Of a stretch of DNA of 64,000 nt, positions 19,597 through 28,229 are shown piece after piece. The stretch is from Arcicella aquatica (GTDB taxonomy: Bacteria; Bacteroidota; Bacteroidia; Cytophagales; Spirosomataceae). Each line of letters begins with the position of its first letter. Positions within the stretch are counted from its first letter, which is position 1. The notes under the pieces are model-generated. The model saw only the letters and a list, made by a program, of their open reading frames with translations, was not told where the DNA came from and did no database searches. A program made the translations under genes and the position numbers. Location of the stretch: positions 53,592 to 117,591 of the forward strand of contig NZ_JAYFUL010000016.1 in the NCBI RefSeq assembly GCF_034928825.1, in the 5' to 3' direction.

Positions 19597-19716
19597 TTTA
19601 TTTGTTATTACGTTTTCTTTGAGTCTTAGAAAAAACAGGTATTGTATATAACGGACTGGTATAAACGTGTGTGTTCATTTTATCATGCTGATGTTCAATA
19701 CTGAAAGAATTCATAT

Positions 19717-21714
19717 TTAAATTTTCTTTGATAAAATCTTAATTCTAATTACAGTAAGAGACATTGCCGGAGCAGGATAGTCAAAAACTTTATTTACGTT
19801 AACTGTTGAATATACAGGTACAATGTTCTGTGGATGCTCTAATGTATTTTCGGCATTGGCATTTCCAGACAGCACAATTTGCGCTGCGCTACTCATATAG
19901 TTTTTGAATGTTGAAAGATTTACTTTCATACTTTTTGCTACATTGCTATTGTTGACGAATTTTAAAATAATATCACCCGTTTTGCTATCTTTTACACATG
20001 AAGCTGCAAGAGTAGTATCTTTAACATTTTGAGCAATAACATTATCATAATAATAATCTCCCTGATTGGTAGTAAACATCTTCTGAACATGATAATTGGG
20101 AGTAAGGCTGATTTTTGAGTTATCAAAAAATATCATATCTGTATTCCATTGAGTATGATTTTTCTTCGCCAACAAAGGAGCATACGATGCCATTCTTACG
20201 ATATCCCCATTGCGTTCTAGCCCAGTCATATAAGCAGCTTCCGCAATAGCATTATACAATTTATTTCCCCATGAGGCATATTCGCCGAGATAAACGCCAG
20301 GTTTTTTTCTGTCATAAGCATCGTAACGATTCAGGTTTGAAAGAAACCATTTTGGCTCTTTATAATAATGCTCATCAATCATTGGGACATTGCTATTACT
20401 AGCAACTGTCCATCCCTTATCAAAATCTTCTCCGTCAGAAAATGGTCCAGAAGTACCAATAATCGTAATTTCTGGATGCTTCGCTCTTACAGCATCATAA
20501 ATCATTTTAAAGCGTGCCTCAAATTCTGGCGTAATTTTATCTTCATTCCCTATTCCCACAAATTCAAGATTGAAAGGTTGTGGATGACCTGCCGCCGCAC
20601 GCTTTGCTCCCCACGTAGATGTTGCAGGGCCATTTGCCCATTCTATTAAATCTAGCACTTCTTGAATATACTCCTGCATTTCATCCATTGGCAAGGCTTT
20701 TTGTCCTGTCCCACCAATGCGCCAAGTACCTCCTGAGTTCTGACAACTAACTGCTGCGGGCAATACAGGAAGTGGTTTTGCACCTATGTCTTCGCAAAAC
20801 TGAAAATATTCATAATATCCCAAACCAGCCGTTTGATGATATCCCCAGATGTTTTTTTGTTCTACACGTTGTTCTATAGGACCTACTGTATTCTTCCAAC
20901 GATACATATTCCCTAGTCCATCGCCATGAGTAAGACATCCGCCTGGGAAACGGATAAAAGATGGTTTCATATCTGCCAACAATTGGGCTAAGTCTGCTCG
21001 TAGTCCATTCTGACGATTCAGGAAAGTCTTCTCAGGAAAAAGAGATACAACATCTAAGGCTATTTTTCCTTTTGTAGTAGCCAAAATAACTAATGAAGTA
21101 CTGTCGTTACTCGCTGAAGCGGTGAGCGAAGCAGTATATTTATTCCAATCTTTAGTGTTAACATTTATTTTACTTTCGGCAACTACTTTCCCTTTTGGCG
21201 TTTGCAGGCTAATTGTAACAGCAATGGGGCTTGATGAAAGCTGACGTGCAAACATTGAAAAAGAATATTTGTCACCTTGTTTTATTACGATATTTTCAAA
21301 CCCATGATTTTTTACGCCAACACCTGCTTCTCCAACATGCTCAATATTCAATACCGCATAATGTGGATTGTTGGGATGCACAGGAGTACTGGTTTCAACA
21401 TTAAGTGAGCCATAAGAATACCTCGGAGTAGTGTATTCCCAAAAAGAAAGTGAGTGCCAGTCTGTTCGGTCAGTTGGGCTGTATTCAAACGAGCGATTTT
21501 GTATCAATTCGGCATATAATCCTCCATCAGCAGCATAGTTGATATCTTCAAAAAATAATCCGAATAAATAAGGACTGATTTTTTTTCCCGTTTCTGTCTT
21601 CTTTGTTTGTGATTGACCAACACTAATTATTGTAGGAAAAATCAAGAAATACAACAAACATAGTCGCATATATTTATACTTCTTACTTTGAGATATGTTC
21701 CTATTTTTTTCCAT
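19717..21714 (-). CDS. GH51 alpha-L-arabinofuranosidase
   Basis: Removes arabinofuranose side chains from arabinoxylan or arabinan oligosaccharides. N-terminal signal peptide (the core MRLCLLYFLIFPTIISVGQ begins at residue 16, so 21669 is an alternative start). KISPYLFGLFFEDINYAADGG (about 45-65) is the GH51 opening motif. A CBM4/9-like domain lies at about 95-230. The TIM barrel contains SFIRFPGGCLTHG, acid/base Glu391 in GIGNEDK, and nucleophile Glu478 in YLGEYASWG. A C-terminal beta-sandwich closes the protein. Length (665) is normal for the secreted Bacteroidota form. A promoter candidate lies 36 bases upstream. It heads the unit that also encodes transketolase. Confidence 0.95.
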   Translation of the reverse strand: MEKNRNISQSKKYKYMRLCLLYFLIFPTIISVGQSQTKKTETGKKISPYLFGLFFEDINYAADGGLYAELIQNRSFEYSPTDRTDWHSLSFWEYTTPRYSYGSLNVETSTPVHPNNPHYAVLNIEHVGEAGVGVKNHGFENIVIKQGDKYSFSMFARQLSSSPIAVTISLQTPKGKVVAESKINVNTKDWNKYTASLTASASNDSTSLVILATTKGKIALDVVSLFPEKTFLNRQNGLRADLAQLLADMKPSFIRFPGGCLTHGDGLGNMYRWKNTVGPIEQRVEQKNIWGYHQTAGLGYYEYFQFCEDIGAKPLPVLPAAVSCQNSGGTWRIGGTGQKALPMDEMQEYIQEVLDLIEWANGPATSTWGAKRAAAGHPQPFNLEFVGIGNEDKITPEFEARFKMIYDAVRAKHPEITIIGTSGPFSDGEDFDKGWTVASNSNVPMIDEHYYKEPKWFLSNLNRYDAYDRKKPGVYLGEYASWGNKLYNAIAEAAYMTGLERNGDIVRMASYAPLLAKKNHTQWNTDMIFFDNSKISLTPNYHVQKMFTTNQGDYYYDNVIAQNVKDTTLAASCVKDSKTGDIILKFVNNSNVAKSMKVNLSTFKNYMSSAAQIVLSGNANAENTLEHPQNIVPVYSTVNVNKVFDYPAPAMSLTVIRIKILSKKI

Positions 21715-21749
21715 TTTTTAACTAAAAATTTACAATAACCAAAACAATA

Positions 21750-21783
21750 CAAATGTATAACACACTAGAACAGTGTAAGCAAA
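21750..21783 (-). promoter_or_regulatory. Predicted promoter of the GH51-transketolase unit
   Basis: On the minus strand TTTG (21783-21780), a 22-base spacer, then TACATTTG (21757-21750), matching the Bacteroidota -33/-7 consensus TTG-N17-23-TAnnTTTG. Predicted transcription start about 21743, giving a roughly 30-base leader to the ATG at 21714. Confidence 0.5.
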
Positions 21784-21969
21784 AAAATATTTTTAGAAAT
21801 ATGCCCTAATCACAAATGATTCTCGGGCTTTATACTAGCGACTTCTTTTAAAAGATATTTTAATAATAAAAACTTTATTTATAGTAAAATAAATTTATAA
21901 ACAAACAATATAACTAAAACAAGATAAGTATATAACACAGTAGAACACACAAAGCAAAAAAATATTTTT
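21756..21969. repeat. Two 39-base imperfect direct repeats overlapping the GH51 promoter
   Basis: Copy 1 at 21756-21794 and copy 2 at 21931-21969 differ at 5 of 39 positions; both begin TATAACACA and end GCAAAAAAATATTTTT. Copy 1 carries the predicted -33 box and the start of the -7 box. In copy 2 the matching -7 box is degenerate. They could be regulator sites or a tandem promoter duplication. Confidence 0.7.
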
Positions 21970-22400
21970 CAGTTAAAATAAAAATTAAAGGGCTTTGAAT
22001 TGTGTTAAATGTACACAATTTATATTACTTAGGACTAACATAAGCAAAGTTATTAATAAAATATAACTTGAACAACTTAAACTTTAATAAATTCAAGAAA
22101 AAATATAAGCAGACCGTATCATTACTGTAAATGCCATATCTATATGTCTGATTATTAAGTAGTTCTTCCTAATAAATGAATTCTATCTATTGCTTTGACC
22201 TTCTCAAAAATATCAAAGTATATGCGATGGTCAGAATGTATTGATAGAAGACTATATTTTTGATTAACGAGAAGACAGTTCAGAGAGAAGACTCGACGTG
22301 GTCTGACAAAAGCAAATCAAACTATCAAAGAATCGATGATTTTGTTTCGCTTGATAAAGTTTTAATTGATTAATTAAAATTATACTTTTGTTCACAGGTC

Positions 22401-22444
22401 AAATCCCTCTACTAAACTAGTGACTTGTTTAAGCAGAGGGATTT
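22401..22444 (+). terminator. Stem-loop with T-rich tail in the gap before the redox operon
   Basis: Ten-base arms AAATCCCTCT/AGAGGGATTT separated by 24 bases, followed on the plus strand by GTTATTTTGTTGG. A TACTTTTG -7-like box at 22383-22390 lies just upstream, so this may be a short terminated transcript rather than the end of a gene. No coding gene ends here. Confidence 0.45.
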
Positions 22445-22585
22445 GTTATTTTGTTGGTTCATTTATCAAAAAGGACTTATCAAATAATTAACAGTACAAA
22501 TCAAGGTTAATTTTTTAGCCAAAATTATTTGGAAGAGTATTCACACATAAAACTAAGAAGAATCTCAAATTTTCTGACATTTCTC

Positions 22586-22617
22586 TTGGCTTGTAAAGGA
22601 AGTGGGTAGTATCTTTG
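22586..22617 (+). promoter_or_regulatory. Predicted promoter upstream of the small ORF and redox operon
   Basis: TTG (22586-22588), 21-base spacer, TATCTTTG (22610-22617). Predicted start about 22623. This would give a 43-base leader to the small ORF at 22666 or a 315-base leader to the ankyrin gene at 22939. Confidence 0.45.
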
Positions 22618-22665
22618 CTTTAATTTATAATCAGTCTAAATAATACGCCTGTAAAAATAGATAAA

Positions 22666-22815
22666 ATGAAGAAAGTACAAGAATACGTCATAAGATTATT
22701 GCAAGTAGAAGTAATAACAGTACCAATATCTAAGTGGAAAGTTAGGTTTACGCACAAAACGTATATTGATTTGCGTTCATATTTGCAAAGTTTGCACTTC
22801 ACTTTATCAACCTGA
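22666..22815 (+). CDS. Possible 49-residue small protein
   Basis: ATG-to-TGA frame of 49 codons beginning MKKVQEYVIRLLQVEV and ending LQSLHFTLST, preceded by a plausible promoter (22586-22617). It is basic, with an amphipathic N-terminus; no family recognised. It ends 123 bases before the ankyrin gene on the same strand, so it could be an upstream ORF of that operon. A competing open frame exists on the opposite strand. Coding status uncertain. Confidence 0.3.
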   Translation: MKKVQEYVIRLLQVEVITVPISKWKVRFTHKTYIDLRSYLQSLHFTLST

Positions 22816-22938
22816 AATTATCCCATTAATTAAGACCAATATTTAACATACACTAAACCTTTTGCTTTTTCTAAAATCTAAAGATTTAGTGAACAATTTA
22901 GTATCAATTATAACTACTTTAATTCAACATTATTCATT

Positions 22939-24435
22939 ATGAAAAAATTATTCATTGTGGCAATAACTTTATTGACGTTTGCTGCAAAAGCTCAACAAAA
23001 CACATTGTTAGAGCAATCGTTTTGGAGAAGTAAACCAACAGTAAGTACAGTAAAAGCAGAGGTGGAAAAAGGGAATAATCCTGCTCAACTCAATGGAGCA
23101 AGTTTTGACCCCGTAGTAATGGCTATTAATGCAAAAGTGCCCAATGAAACAATTTTATATCTTCTGTCTCAGCCTGGTAACGATATTACAAAGATAACGC
23201 ATGATAGCCGTACCTATTTACACTGGGCAGCTTCTACTGGTAATGTGGAAATTATGGAGTATTTAATAGGGAAAGGTGCAAAAGCTGATATTGAAGATAG
23301 CCACGGAGCAACGCCTCTTAATTTTGCAGCTTCTGCTGGTCAGACGAATACACAAATTTTTGACTTATGTTTGAAAGCAGGTGCTAATTTAAAGAAAGAC
23401 TTAACCAACGAGGGAGCGAATGCTTTATTATTAGTGGTTGCCAATGATAAAGACTTGATATTGACGAACTATTTCATCTCAAAAGGGTTAGATTTAAAAA
23501 GTACTGACGCTAATGGGAATAACGCATTCAGCTATGCCGCTAGAAGTGGGAATATTGAAATCTTAAAGGCTCTTTTACAAAAAGGAGTCCCTGCTACAGA
23601 TAATGCCATGATTATGGCGGCACAAGGTACACGCCAAGGAGCTAATACAATAGAGACATTTCAGTACTTAGAAAGCTTGAAACTAAAACCAACAGCAACG
23701 AATAAAAATGGGGAAAATGCATTGCATTTTATTGTTAGAAAACCGAAGCAACACGATATTATTCAATATTTTTTAAGCAAAGGGACTGACGTTAACCAAG
23801 CAGATAGCGAAGGGAATACTGCATTTATGACTGCCGCACTTGGTAGCCGTGATACTACAGTATTAGCGTTGTTACTTCCAAAAGTAAAAAACATCAACCA
23901 AGGTAATCAAAAAGGTATTACAGCATTGGCAATGGCTGTGCGTAGTAACTCTCCTGACGTAGTTCGTTATCTGATTAACCAAGGGGCTTCTATACAGGTT
24001 GCAGATAAGAATGGCGACAATTTGGCAGCTTACCTTATTTTATCATATAGTAGTGGCGAAGGAAGAGGTCCGAATGGTCCTAAACCAGAAGATTTTGAAA
24101 CAAAACTAAAGCTATTACAAGCAAAGGGATTGAACGTATTAGCACCACAAAAAAATGGAAATACGCTTTATCACTTGGCCGTAGCTAAAAGCGACTTATC
24201 CCTTTTGAAACGTCTTCAACCTTTGGGTATTGATATCAACGCTAAAAATAGCGAAGGAATTACAGCGTTACATAAAGCGGCGATGATTGCCAAAGATGAT
24301 AATATCCTTAAATATTTGGTGTCAATTGGAGCAGCAAAGGATGCTCAGACTAATTTTAAAGAAACAGCTTTTGACTTAGCGAGTGAAAATGAAACACTTT
24401 CTAAAGCTAAAATTTCCATTAATTTTCTTAAATAA
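22939..24435 (+). CDS. Exported ankyrin-repeat protein
   Basis: 498-residue protein with a clear signal peptide (MKKLFIVAITLLTFAAKAQ) and about ten ankyrin repeats spread over residues 60-490. Recurrent motifs are TYLHWAASTGNVEIMEYLI, NAFSYAARSGNIEILKALL and GITALHKAAMIAKDDNILKYL. It is the first gene of a four-gene operon with a DUF2271 protein (3-base gap), a PepSY/flavodoxin reductase and ApbE. Ankyrin repeats mediate protein-protein contacts, so it may be a periplasmic scaffold for the flavin-linked partner proteins. No enzymatic motif is visible and its precise role is unknown. Confidence 0.85.
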   Translation: MKKLFIVAITLLTFAAKAQQNTLLEQSFWRSKPTVSTVKAEVEKGNNPAQLNGASFDPVVMAINAKVPNETILYLLSQPGNDITKITHDSRTYLHWAASTGNVEIMEYLIGKGAKADIEDSHGATPLNFAASAGQTNTQIFDLCLKAGANLKKDLTNEGANALLLVVANDKDLILTNYFISKGLDLKSTDANGNNAFSYAARSGNIEILKALLQKGVPATDNAMIMAAQGTRQGANTIETFQYLESLKLKPTATNKNGENALHFIVRKPKQHDIIQYFLSKGTDVNQADSEGNTAFMTAALGSRDTTVLALLLPKVKNINQGNQKGITALAMAVRSNSPDVVRYLINQGASIQVADKNGDNLAAYLILSYSSGEGRGPNGPKPEDFETKLKLLQAKGLNVLAPQKNGNTLYHLAVAKSDLSLLKRLQPLGIDINAKNSEGITALHKAAMIAKDDNILKYLVSIGAAKDAQTNFKETAFDLASENETLSKAKISINFLK

Positions 24436-24438
24436 ACT

Positions 24439-24933
24439 ATGCAATTATTTCGTAAAGCAACCTTACTCCTTGTGCTAATGTTTTTTGTTTCATTAGCAAC
24501 ATCGGCACAAAATACAGGTACCAGCAAGTACAAATGTATGATTCAGATGACAAACTATATGGGTGAAGGAGCCTATTTAGTTGTTTCGCTTGTAGATGCG
24601 AAAGATAATTATCAAAAAACATTGTATGTACTTGGTTCTGATAAAAAATGGTATCGAAATTTAAAAGAATGGCATAAAGCTTTTGCTAAAAAACCAACTA
24701 ACATTAGTGCCATTACTGGAGCATCAGTAACGGGAGGTGATAGAAGTGTGGTGGTATTAGAATTGGACAATGCCACTATTAATTCAAACTATAAATTGCG
24801 CTTCGAAACTGCTGTGGAAGATAAGCCTTATTATGTAAAAGACTTAGAAATCCCACTGACAACCGAAAGCCTTTCTGCTAAAAGCGAAGGTACTGGATAT
24901 ATCCGTTACGTGCGCTTTAGCGCTAACCAATAG
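24439..24933 (+). CDS. DUF2271 periplasmic protein, probable ApbE flavinylation target
   Basis: 164-residue protein with signal peptide (cleavage near ATSAQ). The rest matches the DUF2271 pattern: KYKCMIQMTNYMGEGAYLVVSLVD, WYRNLKEWHKAF, then AITGASVTGG. The segment T93-G94-A95-S96 within ITGASVT resembles the [S/T]GA[T/S] motif in which ApbE attaches FMN through a phosphoester bond. It lies between the ankyrin gene and the PepSY reductase gene, with apbE in the same operon. I infer it is a small periplasmic flavoprotein that receives electrons from the PepSY protein. FMN attachment is not proven by sequence. Confidence 0.75.
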   Translation: MQLFRKATLLLVLMFFVSLATSAQNTGTSKYKCMIQMTNYMGEGAYLVVSLVDAKDNYQKTLYVLGSDKKWYRNLKEWHKAFAKKPTNISAITGASVTGGDRSVVVLELDNATINSNYKLRFETAVEDKPYYVKDLEIPLTTESLSAKSEGTGYIRYVRFSANQ

Positions 24934-24942
24934 TAGATATTT

Positions 24943-27138
24943 ATGATAATTTCTCTTTGGAGATACAGCCACTTAGTATTGGCTGTATCTTCTTTTCTAT
25001 TTTTAACCTTAGCTGCTGTGACGGGTCTTATTTTGGCCTTTGAACCCGTAGTCAATCCTACTAATACCTATCGGGTTAATGATTTTTCACAGATTACGCT
25101 TGCTCAGACACTTCCAGTCCTTAAAACAAACTATCCAGACCTTATTGATCTAACGGTCGAACCGAATAATGTAGTGAGCATAAATGGTAGCGATGCGGAT
25201 GGTAAAAATATCCATGCTTATGTAAATCCATTAACGGGTAAACTGTTGGGTGATTACCGAGAAAAGAATGCTTTTTTTCAATGGACAACGACCTTACACC
25301 GCTCACTTTTTTTGCATGAAACGGGTCGTTTAATAATGGGTTTTACCGCATTTATCCTATTATTAATTACGCTTTCGGGGCTGATGTTATTAATTCAAAG
25401 GCAACGTGGTATCAAGCGAATATTTACGCGCATTGTTCGTGAAGACTTTGCTCAATATTACCACGTAGTACTAAGCAGGTGGGCCATTATACCAATTATT
25501 ATCATTGCTTTTACAGGCGCACATTTATCGCTGAACAGATTTGGAAGCAAAGAGGCTCCTAAAGTAAATCTTGACGTAAACATAGATGACATCAAAACGC
25601 AACCAGCACAAAAGCTAGCAGATTTTACTTTATTTAAAAATATCAAGCTTTCAGCAGTAAAGAGTATTGAGTTTCCTTTTTCGGAAGATGTAGAAGAGTA
25701 TTATGTCATCAAACTTAAAGACAGAGAACTCGCTGTCAATCAAATTACGGGAGATGTACTCAGTCAAGTAGTATATCCTACCTCACAGCAACTTGCCGAC
25801 TTAAGTTTATCGATACATACAGGTAATATCAATATTGTTTGGGCAATTATTTTAGCCTTAGCATCTGCCAATATTCTCTTTTTTATTTATTCAGGATTCT
25901 GTATTACTTGGAAACGAAGAGCTACGTCTATTAAAAATAAATATTCCGCCAAAGAAAGTAATTTCATCATCTTGGTTGGTTCTGAAAATGGTAGTACTTT
26001 CCGTTTTGCTCAAGCTATTTATAATGAACTGGATAGTCAAGGGAAAACTGTTTTTATGGGAAATATGAATCATTATGCTCTTTTCCCAAAAGCTGAACAA
26101 CTACTTGTTATTACCTCTACCTACGGGCTAGGAGAAGCGCCGAGTAATGCTCAAAAATTCAAATCGTTGCTCGAACAATACCCTCAGAATCAGTCAGTAC
26201 AATTTTCAGTAGTAGGTTTTGGTTCGCATGCTTATCCAGATTTTTGTAAGTTTGCTTTCGAAGTAAACCATTGGTTATTGCATCAGCAGTGGGCAAAGCC
26301 ATTGGTTGATGTACATACTATCAATGACAAATCTGAACAGGAGTTTAGTATTTGGGCTGAGGCTTGGTCGCAACAAGCGGGGATTCCTCTTTCCCCAAAA
26401 ATGGTAAAAGTAGAGCCTGCATCGCTAGAAGCTTTTGAAGTGATGAATACTACCTCAGAGAAATCTGTTGATGATACATTTTTAATTCGTTTTGAAGCTA
26501 AACGAAAATTGCGTGCCAAATCTGGCGACTTATTGGCAATATATCCTGCAAATGATCATCGGGAAAGACTTTATTCTGTTGGCATTTGTGAAAAGCAGAT
26601 ACAGCTAAGTGTGAGACTTCATCCTGAAGGACTAGGTTCTGGCTTTTTGCATAGACTAAAGGCGGGAGAAACTATTCAAGCACGTGTTATCCAAAATAAG
26701 CATTTCCATTTTCCTAAAAAGGCAACTAGTGTAGTGATGATTTGTAATGGAACAGGTATTGCTCCTTTCTTAGGAATGATTAGCCAGAATAAGCGAAAGG
26801 TTCCTTGTTATCTTTACGGAGGTTTTAGACAGCAAATTTCTTTAGAAAAATATGCTCCTATTTTAGAGTCATCTTTAGAAAATAAAGGTCTCATCCAGTT
26901 TCATACTGCTTTCTCACGAGAAACGGCACTTAATAAACAATACATTGGCGAGTTGATTGCTAGAGATAGGGATTTCATCGCCCAAACATTGGCTTCAAAA
27001 GGAGTAATAATGTTGTGTGGGTCATTATCAATGCAAAAAGGTGTTATTGAAATTATAGATAAAATCTGTCAATCACAACTTGGTAATGATGTTAGCTTTT
27101 ATCAGTCTAGAAGCCAGATACTAATGGACTGTTATTAA
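24943..27138 (+). CDS. PepSY-TM / flavodoxin / NADPH reductase fusion (transmembrane electron-transfer flavoprotein)
   Basis: 731-residue fusion. Residues 1-330 are a PepSY-associated membrane domain with four helices (about 8-32, 130-152, 178-198, 295-320). It carries His10, His119 in TLHRSLFLHETGR, His174 and His292, positions suitable for heme or quinone handling. Residues 340-475 are flavodoxin-like (LVGSENGSTFRFAQAIY, TSTYGLGEAPSNA). Residues 480-731 are a sulfite-reductase/cytochrome P450 reductase-type FAD and NAD(P)H module (RLYSVG, CNGTGIAPFLGM, LYGGFR, MLCGSLSMQKGV). The layout predicts NADPH to FAD to FMN to membrane carrier to periplasm. Co-occurrence with ApbE and DUF2271 suggests the periplasmic acceptor is the flavinylated DUF2271 protein; ferric-iron or siderophore reduction is a possible end use. 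Confidence 0.88.
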   Translation: MIISLWRYSHLVLAVSSFLFLTLAAVTGLILAFEPVVNPTNTYRVNDFSQITLAQTLPVLKTNYPDLIDLTVEPNNVVSINGSDADGKNIHAYVNPLTGKLLGDYREKNAFFQWTTTLHRSLFLHETGRLIMGFTAFILLLITLSGLMLLIQRQRGIKRIFTRIVREDFAQYYHVVLSRWAIIPIIIIAFTGAHLSLNRFGSKEAPKVNLDVNIDDIKTQPAQKLADFTLFKNIKLSAVKSIEFPFSEDVEEYYVIKLKDRELAVNQITGDVLSQVVYPTSQQLADLSLSIHTGNINIVWAIILALASANILFFIYSGFCITWKRRATSIKNKYSAKESNFIILVGSENGSTFRFAQAIYNELDSQGKTVFMGNMNHYALFPKAEQLLVITSTYGLGEAPSNAQKFKSLLEQYPQNQSVQFSVVGFGSHAYPDFCKFAFEVNHWLLHQQWAKPLVDVHTINDKSEQEFSIWAEAWSQQAGIPLSPKMVKVEPASLEAFEVMNTTSEKSVDDTFLIRFEAKRKLRAKSGDLLAIYPANDHRERLYSVGICEKQIQLSVRLHPEGLGSGFLHRLKAGETIQARVIQNKHFHFPKKATSVVMICNGTGIAPFLGMISQNKRKVPCYLYGGFRQQISLEKYAPILESSLENKGLIQFHTAFSRETALNKQYIGELIARDRDFIAQTLASKGVIMLCGSLSMQKGVIEIIDKICQSQLGNDVSFYQSRSQILMDCY

Positions 27139-27155
27139 ATAACTGGAAAGGAAAT

Positions 27156-28142
27156 ATGAAAAAAATATTGGTATGTCTTCTCCTGATAAGTTTTGGTAGC
27201 ACAGCACAAGTGTTGCGAAAAAGGACGGTAAAATTGATGGGAGGTCGATTTGATATTACAATAGTGGCTAAAGATTCGTTATCGGCTGAGGAAAATATAG
27301 ATGCCGTCATCGCTGAAATAACACGGATAGAGAATCTTATTTCCGACTGGAAAAGCGATACTCAGATTTCGGAAGTAAACAGAAATGCAGGGATTGCACC
27401 CGTAAAAGTTGACCCAGAAGTATTTCGATTGACAGAAAGAGCCATCCATTTTTCTGAAATAACCAATGGAGCTTTTGATATTAGCTTTGCAGCGATGGAT
27501 AGAATCTGGAAGTTTGATGGCTCAATGACTCAAATGCCTACTCCTGAGGCCATTAAGAAATCAGTTGAAAAAGTTGGATACCATAATATTATATTAGACC
27601 CTAAGAATTCTACAATTTTTCTAAAGCTAAAAGGCATGAAAATTGGCTTTGGAGCATTGGGAGAAGGATATGCTGCCGACCGTTGTAGAGATATGATGCT
27701 AGCCAAAGGCATTAAGGCTGGTATAGTAAACGGCTCAGGCGATATGAGTACTTGGGGGAAGCAACCCAATGGAAAACCTTGGGGCGTAGGTATAACCAAT
27801 CCAATCCACAAAGACACGATATTTGCTGTTATACCGCTCTACAAAAGTGCTGTAGTAACTTCTGGAAGTTATGAAAAATATGTTATTTTCAACGGCAAGC
27901 GATATGCTCATATTATCAATCCAGTTACGGGGTATCCAGCTACTGGATTATGCAGTGTAACCGTTTTGGGGCCTAGTGCCGAAATGGCCAACGGTTTTAG
28001 TACATCTGTAATGGTGTTGGGTAAAGACCTTGGGCTTGCTCTTTTAAAAAAATATCCAGCTTATAAAGCGATACTTATCACAGATAAAGGTAAGATATAC
28101 TCTACTCCTAATATTGATATCAATAAGTATAAATTAGAGTAG
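27156..28142 (+). CDS. apbE: ApbE, FAD:protein FMN transferase
   Basis: 328-residue exported enzyme that transfers FMN from FAD to Thr/Ser of target proteins in the periplasm. Signal peptide MKKILVCLLLISFGSTAQ. ApbE motifs: KLMGGRFDITIVA near the N-terminus, NRNAG, GALGEGYAADRCRDMM, AGIVNGSGDMSTWG, and the metal-binding C-terminal region with KRYAHIINPVTGYPA and SVTVLGPSAEMANGFSTSVMVLG. Length fits the family. It is the last gene of the ankyrin-DUF2271-PepSY operon, 17 bases downstream of the reductase. The DUF2271 protein is its most likely local substrate. Confidence 0.95.
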   Translation: MKKILVCLLLISFGSTAQVLRKRTVKLMGGRFDITIVAKDSLSAEENIDAVIAEITRIENLISDWKSDTQISEVNRNAGIAPVKVDPEVFRLTERAIHFSEITNGAFDISFAAMDRIWKFDGSMTQMPTPEAIKKSVEKVGYHNIILDPKNSTIFLKLKGMKIGFGALGEGYAADRCRDMMLAKGIKAGIVNGSGDMSTWGKQPNGKPWGVGITNPIHKDTIFAVIPLYKSAVVTSGSYEKYVIFNGKRYAHIINPVTGYPATGLCSVTVLGPSAEMANGFSTSVMVLGKDLGLALLKKYPAYKAILITDKGKIYSTPNIDINKYKLE

Positions 28143-28179
28143 GTATTTATCTTGAAGGAGTGAGTGAAACTTGTTAAAA

Positions 28180-28222
28180 TAATCCTCTGAATAAGCTTGT
28201 AAATAGCCTATTCAGAGGATTA
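28180..28222. terminator. Bidirectional terminator between convergent operons
   Basis: Perfect 14-base inverted repeat TAATCCTCTGAATA/TATTCAGAGGATTA with a 15-base loop, between the stop of apbE (plus) and the stop of the sugar transporter (minus). T-rich on both exits (CTTATTGTT plus; TTTTAAC minus). Confidence 0.8.
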
Positions 28223-28229
28223 CTTATTG

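Noticed and set aside
22155..22320. Open stretch on the minus strand ending IHLLGRTT
   Set aside because: No start codon or recognisable domain; could be chance in AT-rich DNA or a very old remnant.
22620..22802. 60-codon frame on the minus strand
   Set aside because: No promoter or family, Cys-rich random composition, and it is opposite a better-supported plus-strand frame.
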